A stretch of DNA of 64,000 nucleotides from JAXLVB01 sp046329195 (GTDB lineage: Bacteria; Bacteroidota; Bacteroidia; Cytophagales; Spirosomataceae), in contig JAXLVB010000003.1 in NCBI GenBank assembly GCA_046329195.1, forward strand, positions 620,001 through 684,000, in the 5' to 3' direction. Positions 8,566 through 17,407 of this stretch are shown here, piece by piece; position 1 is the first letter of the stretch, and each line of letters begins with the position of its first letter. The notes beneath the pieces are model-generated. The model had not been told where the DNA came from and ran no database searches. It was given only the letters and a program-made list of their open reading frames with translations. The translations under genes were made by a program, and so were the position numbers.

Positions 8566-9410
8566 TGGGTCATGTACAGGGTAAACAGGCCGGGTTGAGC
8601 AAACGCCGCATCTGCCAGTGGCTGCGCCTGAGACGCTCGACAGCGTATGAGCAGAAAGAGCGCAAATCGACGGCCATGACCACCGATTGGGCCACCCATT
8701 GGGTGGAAAGGATGAAGCAGATTAGGCGGGAACACCCGGCATGGGGCTTCCGCCTGATGTTGGCCTACCTGAAGAACCAAGGCGAAGGAATCGGCAGGCA
8801 CCGTGCATACCGGCTTTATCAGAGCGCAAGACTAAGCCTGCACAGGAACCCAAAAAAGCCCCGCATCAAGCGGGTCTTCGAGGGTTTGCTACCGCCAGAG
8901 AAAATCAACGAAGGCTGGGCGATGGACTTCCTGAGCGAGTGGGTGATGGGGGACAAACAGCAGAGCGTGCGAATCATAAACGTGGTGGACGAGTGCTCGA
9001 GAAAAGACCTCTGGGTGGAGGCAGCTGCCAGCATCACCGCCCCCAAACTGGTGGAAACCCTCGACAGGATTGGCCAAATCAGGGGTTTCCCCCGCTATGT
9101 CCGCTGCGACAACGGCCCGGAATTCATCAGCCAAGCGCTTGCTGGGTGGGCAGCGGCCAGGGGTGTTGAAATCAAGTTCATCCAACCGGGTAAGCCGACC
9201 CAGAACGGAATCATCGAACGCCTCAACGGAACGCTTCGGAAGGAGTGCCTGAACTTGAATTGGTTCTATTCTCTCGAGGAAATCAACGACCTGTTGACAA
9301 CATGGCACAGCAACTATAATTTTCTAAGGCCACATTCCTGCTTGAAATATCAAACACCTGCTAACTTTGAAAAACTAAATCAGAATCTCTACTTTAAACT
9401 GGTACCGTAA
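8565..9410 (+). CDS. IS3-family transposase OrfB (DDE integrase core)
   Basis: The -1 frame relative to orfA encodes the catalytic half. An HTH_21-like segment (GLSKRRICQWLRLRRS) comes first. The rve integrase core follows, with first Asp in GWAMDFLSEW, second Asp in VRCDNGPEF and Glu in NGIIERLNGTLRKECL, the last typical of IS3-type DDE enzymes. The C-terminus ends WHSNYNFLRPHSCLKYQTP. An ATG at 8565 overlaps the orfA stop, but most product is probably made as the OrfAB fusion. No lesions are visible, so the element could still be active. Confidence 0.92.
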   Translation: MGHVQGKQAGLSKRRICQWLRLRRSTAYEQKERKSTAMTTDWATHWVERMKQIRREHPAWGFRLMLAYLKNQGEGIGRHRAYRLYQSARLSLHRNPKKPRIKRVFEGLLPPEKINEGWAMDFLSEWVMGDKQQSVRIINVVDECSRKDLWVEAAASITAPKLVETLDRIGQIRGFPRYVRCDNGPEFISQALAGWAAARGVEIKFIQPGKPTQNGIIERLNGTLRKECLNLNWFYSLEEINDLLTTWHSNYNFLRPHSCLKYQTPANFEKLNQNLYFKLVP

Positions 9411-9426
9411 GACAGGGGGCAGGACA

Positions 9427-9938
9427 TTGATACGATTGATAAATCAAAGATGAATGAAGAAGAGAAGGACATTCATCAAACCCTGCGAAAAAACCTCGAA
9501 AAAGCCTATAATGATGTGCGTTTGCTCTCGCATAACCTCCTGCCCGAAGAATTTGAAAAGCAAGGACTTGTGCCTACGCTACAAGGTTTTGTACGAAAAA
9601 TAAGCAAAAACTCAACAATTCGTTTTGATTTAGCAATTGCCGAAGACTTTGGCCGAGTTGATAATAAAATTGAGTTTGAGCTATACAGCATCTGCCTCGA
9701 ATTGGTCAATAACATCATCAAACACTCCAAAGCCACGCAAGCCACTATCGCCCTAAGTAAAACCGACAACAGCCTGAGCCTGACGGTAAAAGACAATGGC
9801 AAAGGTATTTTCGAGAACAACTCTGATGGAAAAGGAATGAAGAATGTGAAAGCAAGAGTGGAGTCATTGGGTGGAACGTGGGACATAACATCAAAAGAAA
9901 ATGCAGGTACAAATTCAACGATAATTATTCCTATGTAG
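9427..9938 (+). pseudogene. Sensor histidine kinase B, 3' remnant
   Basis: Directly after the IS right end the frame reads IDTIDKSKMNEEEKDIHQ, which aligns with AIDTPKIQPNERQIYQ, just after the H-box of kinases A and C. It continues through the rest of HisKA_3 and a complete HATPase_c domain (DNGKGIF, GKGMKNVKARVESLGG). The signal peptide, sensor, membrane helices and phosphoacceptor His are all missing. An ATG at 9450 could give a 162-aa soluble ATPase fragment, but it has no known independent role. It is not the continuation of kinase A, because it repeats about 100 codons already present there. It ends 3 bp before kinase C. Confidence 0.85.
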
Positions 9939-9941
9939 GCT

Positions 9942-11852
9942 ATGAAAAATCTTTTAATAGGTTTCCTGCTTATTACAATTCATTTTGGTGTTTATGCTCA
10001 AAATGAGGTTTTTCGCATAGATAATATTCCCTCAACAGGCATCTTGCTCAACAAAGGCTGGAAGTTTCACGCAGGTGATAATCCTGCATGGGCAAAACCT
10101 GATTTTGATGATAGTCAATGGGAGAGTATTGACCCGACGAAGGATTTTCATGAGATGCCTAATTTTAAAACAGGAGAAGTAGGTTGGTTACGAGTAAAGT
10201 TAGCATTTGATACCAGTTCGATAAATAAAAATATTGAATTGGTAATAAACCAGTATATTGCATCCGAGGTATATTATAATGGCATTTTGAAGTTTAAATT
10301 TGGGAAAATAGGCACAACAGCTGAAAACTCAATAGCTTTTCGGACTTACTATAAGCCAAATACTTACTTAATTACACACCCATATTTAGTTATTTGTGTA
10401 AGATATAGGATTCAAAAAGCTCTTCCTTATATTAACTTACCTCCACTCAATGAAACTTTTCGATTATTCATAAGTAAAGTAAATCAAGGAACTTACTATG
10501 GAAATTATGTAGCTCGTTCATTGAGATTTAGTTATTTTTCTGCTGGTGTACTTTTTTTATTATCTATTATTCATTTCATATATTTTTTTAGTTACAAGCA
10601 GCTTTTTTCAAATCTTTTTTTCGCTTTGGCCATGCTCGCCGAATCAATAGCGATTTTGATCTTGAATAACTATTACTACTACCAAGATATTCTGGTTGAA
10701 AAACTTACAAACGTTAATATAGTATTTATCTTTTTATTTTTTTCAGCTCAATACTCTCTCATATACGCTGCTATTTTCAATTTATTAGGAAGAAAACCGA
10801 ATTCTATCTTCTATACAAAAATCTTAATTTTATTGGCTGGAGTCCCCATTATGATAAAATTTTATGGAGGAATTGGTAATCTAATCCTAACATCTACATT
10901 TTTGTTGGGAATGATCGAATCACTACTTCTGGTATTACGTAAAGTACGTCAAGAAAAAAGTTTAGGGATTCTACTAATTGGTATCACATTCTATCTATTC
11001 ATATTTTTTGCTACCTTATTGATAATTTTTAATGTAATACCTAATTACACAATCGACGGCTATTATAATTTGTATGATGTGTTATTCAGTCTAAGCACCT
11101 TATGCTTACCTATAACCTTTTCAATTTTTTTAGCACGAAACTACGGTTTTATAAGCATAAACTTTGAAAACCAACTTGCTGAAAACCAACGCCTTGCTCA
11201 AGAAAAACAAGAAGCCCTCGAAAAACAAAACGCCGAACTCCAAGCTGCCCTACTCCAAGGCCAAACCCTTGAGCGCAAGCGAGTGGCTGCCGACTTGCAC
11301 GATAATCTGGGCGCCACTATGTCGTCGTTGCTCTGGACACTCGATGCTATTGATACCCCCAAGCTCCAACCCAACGAACGGCAGATTTACCAGAGCTTCA
11401 AACAAATGGTGGCCAACGCCTACAACGAAGTCCGGTTACTCTCCCACAACCTCCTACCCGAAGAGTTTGAAAAGCAAGGGCTTGTGCCTACGCTACAAGG
11501 TTTTGTACGAAAAATAAGCAAAAACTCAACAATCCGTTTTGATTTAGCAATTGCCGAAGACTTTGGCCGGGTTGATAACAAAATTGAGTTTGAGCTATAC
11601 AGCATCTGCCTCGAATTGGTCAATAACATCATCAAACACTCCAAAGCCACCGAAGCAACAATTGAACTTTCTCGCACCAAAAAACAGATTTCGCTTATTG
11701 TTTCAGACAATGGAATCGGTACTTTTAGCAATGAAAGCGACGGCAAGGGCATGAAGAATGTGCGGGCTAGAGTAGAGTCGTTGGGGGGAGAGTGGAAGGT
11801 CATTGCGGAAGAAGGACGAGGTGTCAAAAACCAGATTGCCGTGCCAGTATGA
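9942..11852 (+). CDS. Sensor histidine kinase C, 7TMR-DISM-like with HisKA_3/HATPase
   Basis: The 636-aa protein has a signal peptide (MKNLLIGFLLITIHFGVYAQ) and a periplasmic jelly-roll domain at about residues 22-185. Around seven membrane helices span about 195-400, followed by a coiled coil (ENQRLAQEKQEALEKQN). HisKA_3 has its phosphoacceptor in ADLHDNLGATMSS near residue 452, and the HATPase_c domain ends with DNGIGTF and GKGMKNVRARVESLGG. Kinases of this type phosphorylate NarL/LuxR regulators; a NarL-type regulator lies 98 bp away in convergent orientation. It is the only intact member of the three-kinase array. The ligand is unknown, although DISM domains are often linked to carbohydrate signals. 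Confidence 0.9.
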   Translation: MKNLLIGFLLITIHFGVYAQNEVFRIDNIPSTGILLNKGWKFHAGDNPAWAKPDFDDSQWESIDPTKDFHEMPNFKTGEVGWLRVKLAFDTSSINKNIELVINQYIASEVYYNGILKFKFGKIGTTAENSIAFRTYYKPNTYLITHPYLVICVRYRIQKALPYINLPPLNETFRLFISKVNQGTYYGNYVARSLRFSYFSAGVLFLLSIIHFIYFFSYKQLFSNLFFALAMLAESIAILILNNYYYYQDILVEKLTNVNIVFIFLFFSAQYSLIYAAIFNLLGRKPNSIFYTKILILLAGVPIMIKFYGGIGNLILTSTFLLGMIESLLLVLRKVRQEKSLGILLIGITFYLFIFFATLLIIFNVIPNYTIDGYYNLYDVLFSLSTLCLPITFSIFLARNYGFISINFENQLAENQRLAQEKQEALEKQNAELQAALLQGQTLERKRVAADLHDNLGATMSSLLWTLDAIDTPKLQPNERQIYQSFKQMVANAYNEVRLLSHNLLPEEFEKQGLVPTLQGFVRKISKNSTIRFDLAIAEDFGRVDNKIEFELYSICLELVNNIIKHSKATEATIELSRTKKQISLIVSDNGIGTFSNESDGKGMKNVRARVESLGGEWKVIAEEGRGVKNQIAVPV

Positions 11853-11950
11853 GTAGTAAATCAAATCATAAAAAGATTCGGAACTTAGGAAGAAAATTGC
11901 AGCAGCGCCCCGTCCGCAATCCATAATTGAAAATCCACAATTAATATACC

Positions 11951-12604
11951 TCATTCCTCCACCAACCCGTGCTTCACGGCAAATTTGGTCATACCCACTA
12001 CGCTTTTGACATTGAGTTTTTGCATCAAACTACGGCGGTGGCTCTCCACTGTAGGTAAGCTAATGAAAAGTTTCTCGGCAATCTGACCACTCGAATATTC
12101 TTGAGCAATGAGACGAAGTATTTCAATTTCTCGGCTTGTCAAGTGCGGAATCGTCGAAACTTGACTGTCGTTGAGGTCTTGAGCAGGCGAATGCGCTAGT
12201 TCGTCAATTACTTCTTCACTGAAGTATTTTTTGCCCTCCATCACCTTCCGAATTGCCTTTTCTAATTCTTCTTTTCCTGTTTTTTTCAATACATAGCCGT
12301 TAGTCCCCGCCTTGATTGCCTCCCGAATGGTAGGAGAATCCTCGGCCATCGTCAGCAAAAGTACCTTGATGTGCGGATGATGTTGCTTGATTTGTAAGGT
12401 AAGGTCAATGCCACTCAAATAAGGCAAGTGGAGGTCCGAAATCACCAAATCCACTTCGTAAGCATCCAAGCACGGCAAGACTTGTCGGCTGTCGGTCAAG
12501 GTTTTAACCACTTGCACACCGTTGATAGCGGTAAATAACATTCTCAGGCTGTCGAGTACAATCTGATGGTCATCTACTAATAAAATTTTGATGGGTTCGG
12601 GCAT
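11951..12604 (-). CDS. NarL/LuxR-type response regulator (probable partner of kinase C)
   Basis: The 217-aa protein has a receiver domain with acidic pair D11/D12, phosphoacceptor D57 (DLVISDLHLP), Thr in LLLTM and Lys in YVLKK. It ends in a LuxR HTH at about 150-212 (LTSREIEILRLIAQ, TVESHRRSLMQKLNVKSVVG). That HTH is strikingly close to the two stand-alone HTH proteins at 3.2 and 5.6 kb, including TVESHRR and VKSVVG. This suggests all three could read the TCATGGTTTACCATGA sites. The gene is convergent with kinase C. The pairing is inference from position and family. Confidence 0.9.
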   Translation of the reverse strand: MPEPIKILLVDDHQIVLDSLRMLFTAINGVQVVKTLTDSRQVLPCLDAYEVDLVISDLHLPYLSGIDLTLQIKQHHPHIKVLLLTMAEDSPTIREAIKAGTNGYVLKKTGKEELEKAIRKVMEGKKYFSEEVIDELAHSPAQDLNDSQVSTIPHLTSREIEILRLIAQEYSSGQIAEKLFISLPTVESHRRSLMQKLNVKSVVGMTKFAVKHGLVEE

Positions 12605-12767
12605 AAATCCGAAGTAATTAGCAATAAGTAGTGATTAGAAATTAATGGAGGCGTTGCTTTGCTTGAACGCTAACCTTGTGCAATGTACTCATTATCAATA
12701 CAATAGAGATTAGTCTTCGTTGATGAATCTCTTGGTATTTAAAACACATAAAAATCGTTCAAAAAAC

Positions 12768-13715
12768 CTAACTTACCACATGAATAGGTTGTTGATTAAC
12801 AAAGGCTTGGATATTATCAACCGTCATCTGCATGATACGCTGACGGGCTTCTTTGCTAATCCAAGCATTATGAGGAGTGAGCACACAATTGGGCGCAGCA
12901 AGTAAGGGATGATGAGCTGGAGGAGGCTCTACCGACAGCACGTCTAATCCTGCCCCTGCTATCACCTGCGTAGAGAGGACATCGGCTAAGTCCTGTTCGT
13001 GAATAAGCTGCCCTCGGGCCGTATTAATCAAAAATGCCGTTGGCTTCATTTGCTTGAGTAAAGTTGCATTGACAAATTGCTGGTTATCAGGCGTAACGGG
13101 GCAGTGCAGCGACACAATGTCGCTGGTAGCGAACACCGTTTCGAGCGAGACCGCCTCAGCCCAATCGCAAGCTATTACAGAGCGATTATGAAAAATTATC
13201 TTCATGCCAAATGCCTTTCCTACTGCCGCCACTTGCCGCCCAATGCTTCCAAAACCCACAATTCCCAAGGTTTTATGCGCCAACTCCATAATAGGCGACT
13301 TGACATAACACCAGTCAGGAGAACGTACCCACTCACCCGCTTGCACGCTGTTAGCATGAAGCCCAACTCGGTTGCAAAGTTCCAAGATCAGCGCCCATGT
13401 ATGCTGCGCCACCGAGTCGGTGCCATAGCCGGGTACATTGCATACTGTTACTTGGTGGTTTTTGGCCGCCGTTATATCTACAATATTATAGCCCGTAGCC
13501 AATACACTAATTAGTTTTAAATCAGGTAATTGACTAATGACTTCGGCGCTTAGTGGAGCCTTGTTCGTAAGTACAACTGTGGCGCCTTGGCAGCGTTCAG
13601 CAATCAGAGTCGTAGGGGTGCGGTCATAATAAACCACCTCGCCGAGTGCTTCGATACCTTGCCACGAGAGGTCACCAGGATTGAGGGTGTAGCCGTCGAG
13701 AATGACGATTTTCAT
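12768..13715 (-). CDS. D-2-hydroxyacid dehydrogenase (glycerate dehydrogenase-like)
   Basis: The 315-aa protein has the two-domain 2-hydroxyacid dehydrogenase fold. Its Rossmann motif GFGSIGRQ lies near residue 153. The catalytic Arg is in INTARGQLI, the Glu is about 25 residues further on, and the catalytic His is in TPHNAW. The start MKIVILDGYTLNPGDLSW resembles the glycerate dehydrogenase/hydroxypyruvate reductase subgroup rather than SerA, and there is no ACT domain. The likely reaction is NAD(P)H-linked interconversion of glycerate and hydroxypyruvate in the cytosol. Other small 2-keto acids are possible substrates. It stands alone between the response regulator and lgt. Confidence 0.85.
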   Translation of the reverse strand: MKIVILDGYTLNPGDLSWQGIEALGEVVYYDRTPTTLIAERCQGATVVLTNKAPLSAEVISQLPDLKLISVLATGYNIVDITAAKNHQVTVCNVPGYGTDSVAQHTWALILELCNRVGLHANSVQAGEWVRSPDWCYVKSPIMELAHKTLGIVGFGSIGRQVAAVGKAFGMKIIFHNRSVIACDWAEAVSLETVFATSDIVSLHCPVTPDNQQFVNATLLKQMKPTAFLINTARGQLIHEQDLADVLSTQVIAGAGLDVLSVEPPPAHHPLLAAPNCVLTPHNAWISKEARQRIMQMTVDNIQAFVNQQPIHVVS

Positions 13716-13909
13716 GGGTTCATACTTGTTTCACCAAAGTTCTGAAAAAATCCATATATCTTTACCCTCGAATTAACGCAAATTACCTCTGACAACAACT
13801 TCGAGCCCACCTTGTTCGTTAACGCATTGGATTCGTCAAGGGTAGCTTTGTTAAACAGGTTTGTTTTTGGTAAATATTCCTACTTTGCTTACTTCAACTA
13901 TCGAAATAT

Positions 13910-14761
13910 ATGTTATTAGACATTACTTGGAACGTTAACCCCGAAATCTTCTCAATTGGTACCTTTTCGGTACGGTGGTATGGTTTACTGTTTGCCTTGG
14001 GTTTTTTGGTAGGTCAGCAAATCATGACCAAAGTCTATAAAACCGAGCACATGCCCGAAAAAGACCTTGATTCTCTCATGCTCACCATGGTACTCAGTAC
14101 GGTTATTGGCGCTCGGGTGGGGCATTATGTGTTTTATGAATGGGAAGGTTTTCTGGCCGATCCACTGCATTGGCTCGTCGAAATGATTCTGCCGCCGTAT
14201 TCGGGCTTGGCCAGTCATGGTGCCACGATTGGTATCTTGTCGGGTTTGGCTTTTTATGCTATTCGCAAGAAGCAGTACTTTTTGTGGGTCGTTGACCGTA
14301 TCGTCATCACGGTGGCACTAGGTGGTTGTTTTATTCGCTTAGGTAACTTGATGAACTCCGAGATTGTAGGCAAGCCAGCCGATGTACCTTGGGCCTTTCG
14401 GTTTATGCGTAACACCGAGTACCTGCCTGTAGTACCTCGCCATCCGGCACAGCTCTATGAGGCCATCACATGCCTCATTTTGTGTTTCTTACTCTATGGC
14501 ATCTGGAAAAAATACAAGGAAGCCACCCCGCATGGCTTGCTACTCGGTATCTTTTTAATCTGGATTTTTGGATTGCGCTTCCTCTATGAGTTTTTGAAAG
14601 AAAACCAAGAGGGATTCGAGAGCACCATGAGCTTTAACATGGGTCAAATCTTAAGTGTACCAGCTATTTTGTTAGGCATTTATTTCTTGTGGTTTGCTCT
14701 CAGCAAAAAGCGTACAGGAGCCTATATCAACAAACCCCAAACCGAAGAACAAGAAGCATAA
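13910..14761 (+). CDS. lgt: Prolipoprotein diacylglyceryl transferase
   Basis: The 283-aa, seven-helix inner-membrane enzyme transfers diacylglycerol from phosphatidylglycerol to the lipobox cysteine of prolipoproteins, such as the one at 4720-5514. Diagnostic motifs are RWYGLLFALGF in the first helix, ARVGHYVFYEW, SGLASHGATIG and the signature stretch CFIRLGNLMNSEIVG with the essential Arg and Asn. The C-terminal helix (LGIYFLWFA) ends in a hydrophilic tail. Length is normal. The last 35 bases overlap the 3' end of the convergent outer-membrane protein gene. Confidence 0.96.
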   Translation: MLLDITWNVNPEIFSIGTFSVRWYGLLFALGFLVGQQIMTKVYKTEHMPEKDLDSLMLTMVLSTVIGARVGHYVFYEWEGFLADPLHWLVEMILPPYSGLASHGATIGILSGLAFYAIRKKQYFLWVVDRIVITVALGGCFIRLGNLMNSEIVGKPADVPWAFRFMRNTEYLPVVPRHPAQLYEAITCLILCFLLYGIWKKYKEATPHGLLLGIFLIWIFGLRFLYEFLKENQEGFESTMSFNMGQILSVPAILLGIYFLWFALSKKRTGAYINKPQTEEQEA

Positions 14762-15665
14762 CAGACTGCCTAACAGGCTGTTTGTTGTACATCATAAAAA
14801 CAAAGCCGAGTGTGAGTGAGAAATCAGTATTGCTAGCCCCTTCGACCACTACGCTTTCGTACGAATTGATTTCGTTAATTACAAACGAAAGATGCTTTGC
14901 CAAAGCGATAGACACCTGCGACACGGCGTTCCACCGAAAGTTGTTTTGGTCTAATGCTGGCTGCAAGAACGTGGTATTACTCAATTCCATTTTTCCTTTC
15001 CAAAATTTGAAAGTGGTTCGAACACGGGTTGAGCTTCGCCACGTACTGATGTCTGCTTTGGTAATAAAATCAGTATTTTCATGCAGTAGGGCCTGCGTGA
15101 TAATTAGCTTGAATGGAGCATTGGGGTGCTTTAACCCACCAATCACCCGAAAGCCTAGGCCTGCTCCTACATAAATCCGTTCGTTTATTTTTCGGAGATT
15201 GCTGCTTTCGTAAATCCCAAATAGCAAGCCATACACATCGTGGGTATCGTAAAAAAGCGTTGAGTTCAAGTCCAAAAACAATTCATCTTCTGCTTTTTCG
15301 CCATTGATACTCCCTTTCATCAAGCGAGGACTGGTGTAGAAGCCCCAAGGTGTTGTTTTGGATTCATAATTCAGAAACGTACTGATAGACAGCAAGCTAC
15401 GTTGTACATTGCCTGTTTTGAAATCGCCTGATAGCGATACGCTATAACTCCACCCTTTGGCCAATAAGGTGGATATTTCGTCCGACTCGGGGTCGTCGCT
15501 ACCCTCTTCGGTATTATCCGTGGAGTCGCTGGGGGTTATTGTTAGGGAGTCGGCTCGCATGGGAATTTGCACCCGTGAAGTGTCTTGTGCCAAAAGACTG
15601 GAAGTTAGCCCCGCACTCAACCAAAAAACAAAGGATAGGAACGTAGTGATACGAATCATCGGCAT
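14727..15665 (-). CDS. DUF481-family outer membrane beta-barrel protein
   Basis: The 312-aa protein begins with a signal peptide (SFVFWLSAGLTSSLLAQ) and an acidic linker rich in Asp, Glu and Ser (about residues 40-65). The rest alternates as expected for a beta barrel: GWSYSVSLSGDFKTGNVQRS is the typical first strand of the DUF481/YdiY family, whose members are called salt-induced outer membrane proteins. The natural last strand is FSLTLGFVFMMYN. The final 15 or so residues lie in the overlap with lgt and look like a read-through tail, so the stop may have shifted recently. Function in this phylum is unknown. Confidence 0.8.
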   Translation of the reverse strand: MPMIRITTFLSFVFWLSAGLTSSLLAQDTSRVQIPMRADSLTITPSDSTDNTEEGSDDPESDEISTLLAKGWSYSVSLSGDFKTGNVQRSLLSISTFLNYESKTTPWGFYTSPRLMKGSINGEKAEDELFLDLNSTLFYDTHDVYGLLFGIYESSNLRKINERIYVGAGLGFRVIGGLKHPNAPFKLIITQALLHENTDFITKADISTWRSSTRVRTTFKFWKGKMELSNTTFLQPALDQNNFRWNAVSQVSIALAKHLSFVINEINSYESVVVEGASNTDFSLTLGFVFMMYNKQPVRQSVMLLVLRFGVC

Positions 15666-15735
15666 TGAAATAATAAGATAGGCTTAAAATCGCCTAAGTT
15701 ATAATGATGATTTGTATAAAACAATCTCCCAAGCC

Positions 15736-16488
15736 TTACATGAGGGTATCGTTGAGAAGGCCGTTATCCAGATTTTTGAGAAAATACGGCTGCTTACGAG
15801 CCATATCGAGCAGCTCTAACTGATTGAGACGATGGATATCCGTAGCTAAAAAATCTATCAACTGGAAGTCGGTGAGTACCTCGGCAAAGAGTTGAGTTTG
15901 GCGAGAATAATACCCCATAAACGAATTGATATTGACTTGAAACAAAACTCCTCGCTTATGGATTTCACGAGTCAAATCAAAGTTTCGTTGTAAGTACAAA
16001 CAGCGTTCGGGATGGGCTAACACCGGACGATAGCCCTGCTGAACCATCAGTTGAATAGCCTCTTGAAGCTCTGACGGCTCTTGAATAAACGGTGTTTCAA
16101 ACAACAGATAGTTGGCTTTTCCGAACGTCAGTAGTGTATCTTTTCGATGGAGACATTCCATCATTTGCTCGTCAAGATAATATTCGGCAGCACACTCAAG
16201 CGTAATGGGAATCGCTCGCTGGCGAATCGCCTGCCTGAGCACATTAGCTTGGTTTTCAATTAGTTCAGAGGTGTTTCGATAATAATTACCCATAATGTGC
16301 GGCGTAGCAATGATTTTTTGTACCCCTTGCGAAGCCAACCCATCAACCACTCGTAACGCCTCTTCCAGTGTGTCGGGGCCGTCGTCAAGTCCGGGCAACA
16401 CGTGCGCATGAACATCTACTGCGAGCGTAGGTGTACTTATCTTCAGAACAGGCTTAAGCCGCTTAGGCTTCAAGAAGGGCAGTAACAT
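15736..16488 (-). CDS. CpsB/YwqE-type PHP-fold tyrosine phosphatase
   Basis: The 250-aa protein has the metal-binding PHP pattern of CpsB/YwqE/Wzb-like phosphatases. The motifs are VDVHAHVLPGLDDGP near residue 25, IATPHIMGNYY, LLFETPF, VLAHPERCLYLQ and FLATDIHR. In Gram-positive bacteria this family dephosphorylates the tyrosine kinases that control capsule export. In Bacteroidota it accompanies exopolysaccharide genes, and rfbC lies just upstream on the same strand. No signal peptide is present, so it is cytosolic. Confidence in the family is high; the substrate is inferred. Confidence 0.88.
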   Translation of the reverse strand: MLLPFLKPKRLKPVLKISTPTLAVDVHAHVLPGLDDGPDTLEEALRVVDGLASQGVQKIIATPHIMGNYYRNTSELIENQANVLRQAIRQRAIPITLECAAEYYLDEQMMECLHRKDTLLTFGKANYLLFETPFIQEPSELQEAIQLMVQQGYRPVLAHPERCLYLQRNFDLTREIHKRGVLFQVNINSFMGYYSRQTQLFAEVLTDFQLIDFLATDIHRLNQLELLDMARKQPYFLKNLDNGLLNDTLM

Positions 16489-16645
16489 TTGATTCGATAG
16501 GCAAAATAAATCAACATCAACTTCTGATGTTCTCTCTATCGCATGAATTGTGCCATTTGGTAATTTTTTGGTAGTTTGTTTTCAAAAAACAAGCTACCGC
16601 CTCAAAAAAGGCACTTTATCGAAACAAGTCATTTGCCATGTTCCA

Positions 16646-16673
16646 ACAAAAAAGCCACGAGTTCGTCGTGGCT
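16646..16673 (-). terminator. Rho-independent terminator after rfbC
   Basis: The stem is AGCCACGA (16653-16660) with TCGTGGCT (16666-16673) around a five-base loop. It is followed on the minus strand by TTTTTT, and lies about 40 bp after the rfbC stop. Confidence 0.88.
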
Positions 16674-16711
16674 CAAGGCTTAGGCAGGGATTCGCAACAA
16701 CCGTACCAATT

Positions 16712-17251
16712 TTAGAACTTATTGACACACTCACTGAACAACGGAAGTTGTTGGTCTTTGGCCGAAACAATTGGATTTTCAACTCTCCAGTCAATAGCAA
16801 GTTGAGGGTCGTTCCAGATGATACCCCCCTCCGAGGGTTTATCGTAAAAAGCCGTACACTTGTAGGCAAACACGGCGTCTTCGAGTGCTACAAAACCATG
16901 TGCAAAGCCCGCAGGTACATAAAGCATATTGCCCACGGCTGCATCTAAAATAAACTTGGCATGTTGACCAAACGTTGGCGATTGTTGACGAATGTCAACC
17001 ACAACATCCATCACTTTGCCCGTAACCGCCCGCACAAGCTTGCCCTGTGCAAAAGGTGGATTTTGATAATGTAATCCTCGCAGCACACCTTTTACCGAAA
17101 ATGAGTGATTATCTTGCACAAAGTCATCACTGATACCGTTTTCGGTAAACATTTTTTTGCTGTATGACTCGAAGAAGAAACCTCGCTCATCGTGAAAAAT
17201 CTTCGGTACAATCTCGATAAGTCCAGGCAAAGAAGCCGCATTAAACTCCAT
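16712..17251 (-). CDS. rfbC: dTDP-4-dehydrorhamnose 3,5-epimerase
   Basis: The 179-aa cupin-fold enzyme epimerises dTDP-4-keto-6-deoxyglucose to the L-lyxo form in dTDP-rhamnose synthesis. Visible signatures are FHDERGFFFESY, QDNHSFSVKGVLRGLHYQ with the catalytic His, KVMDVVVDIRQQSPTFG, and YVPAGFAHGFVAL. Length is normal for RmlC. It stands apart from rfbA, rfbB and rfbD, which are not in the window, but near a polysaccharide phosphatase gene. It has its own terminator at 16646-16673. Confidence 0.95.
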   Translation of the reverse strand: MEFNAASLPGLIEIVPKIFHDERGFFFESYSKKMFTENGISDDFVQDNHSFSVKGVLRGLHYQNPPFAQGKLVRAVTGKVMDVVVDIRQQSPTFGQHAKFILDAAVGNMLYVPAGFAHGFVALEDAVFAYKCTAFYDKPSEGGIIWNDPQLAIDWRVENPIVSAKDQQLPLFSECVNKF

Positions 17252-17407
17252 ACAGTGGTGGGTGAATCTAATAAATCAATGGATTTGATGAATAAGGGAA
17301 TTCCCGTATCCTCATTAGTTTTTGGGAATTAAACTTTCGGCAAAATTAGAAATTATTTGACAGCTATTTACTTTCGGCTTAAACTTACAACAATTATCTG
17401 CAATTTC

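Larger units (their letters stand above)
8184..9426 (+). mobile_element. IS3-family insertion sequence (IS407-like ends)
   Basis: The element is 1243 bp. Its imperfect terminal inverted repeats are TGTCCTACCCCCC at 8184 and the reverse complement of a right end reading TGTCCTGCCCCCT at 9426; the inner part GGTRCCA also matches. It carries overlapping orfA and orfB in the usual IS3 arrangement and is visibly richer in G and C than its flanks. The flanking bases (AAGC on the left, TTGA on the right) do not form the 3-4-bp direct repeat expected after simple insertion. The left flank is kinase A and the right flank is the middle of a different kinase, so DNA was lost after or during insertion. 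Confidence 0.9.

Noticed and set aside
9450..9938. An intact small ATPase gene starting at 9450
   Set aside because: The frame continues upstream to the IS end and matches the middle of a kinase, so it is a remnant of a larger gene.
6457..9938. One kinase gene simply interrupted by the IS
   Set aside because: The two flanks overlap by about 100 codons of the same domain and differ in sequence, and no target duplication is present; they come from two paralogues.
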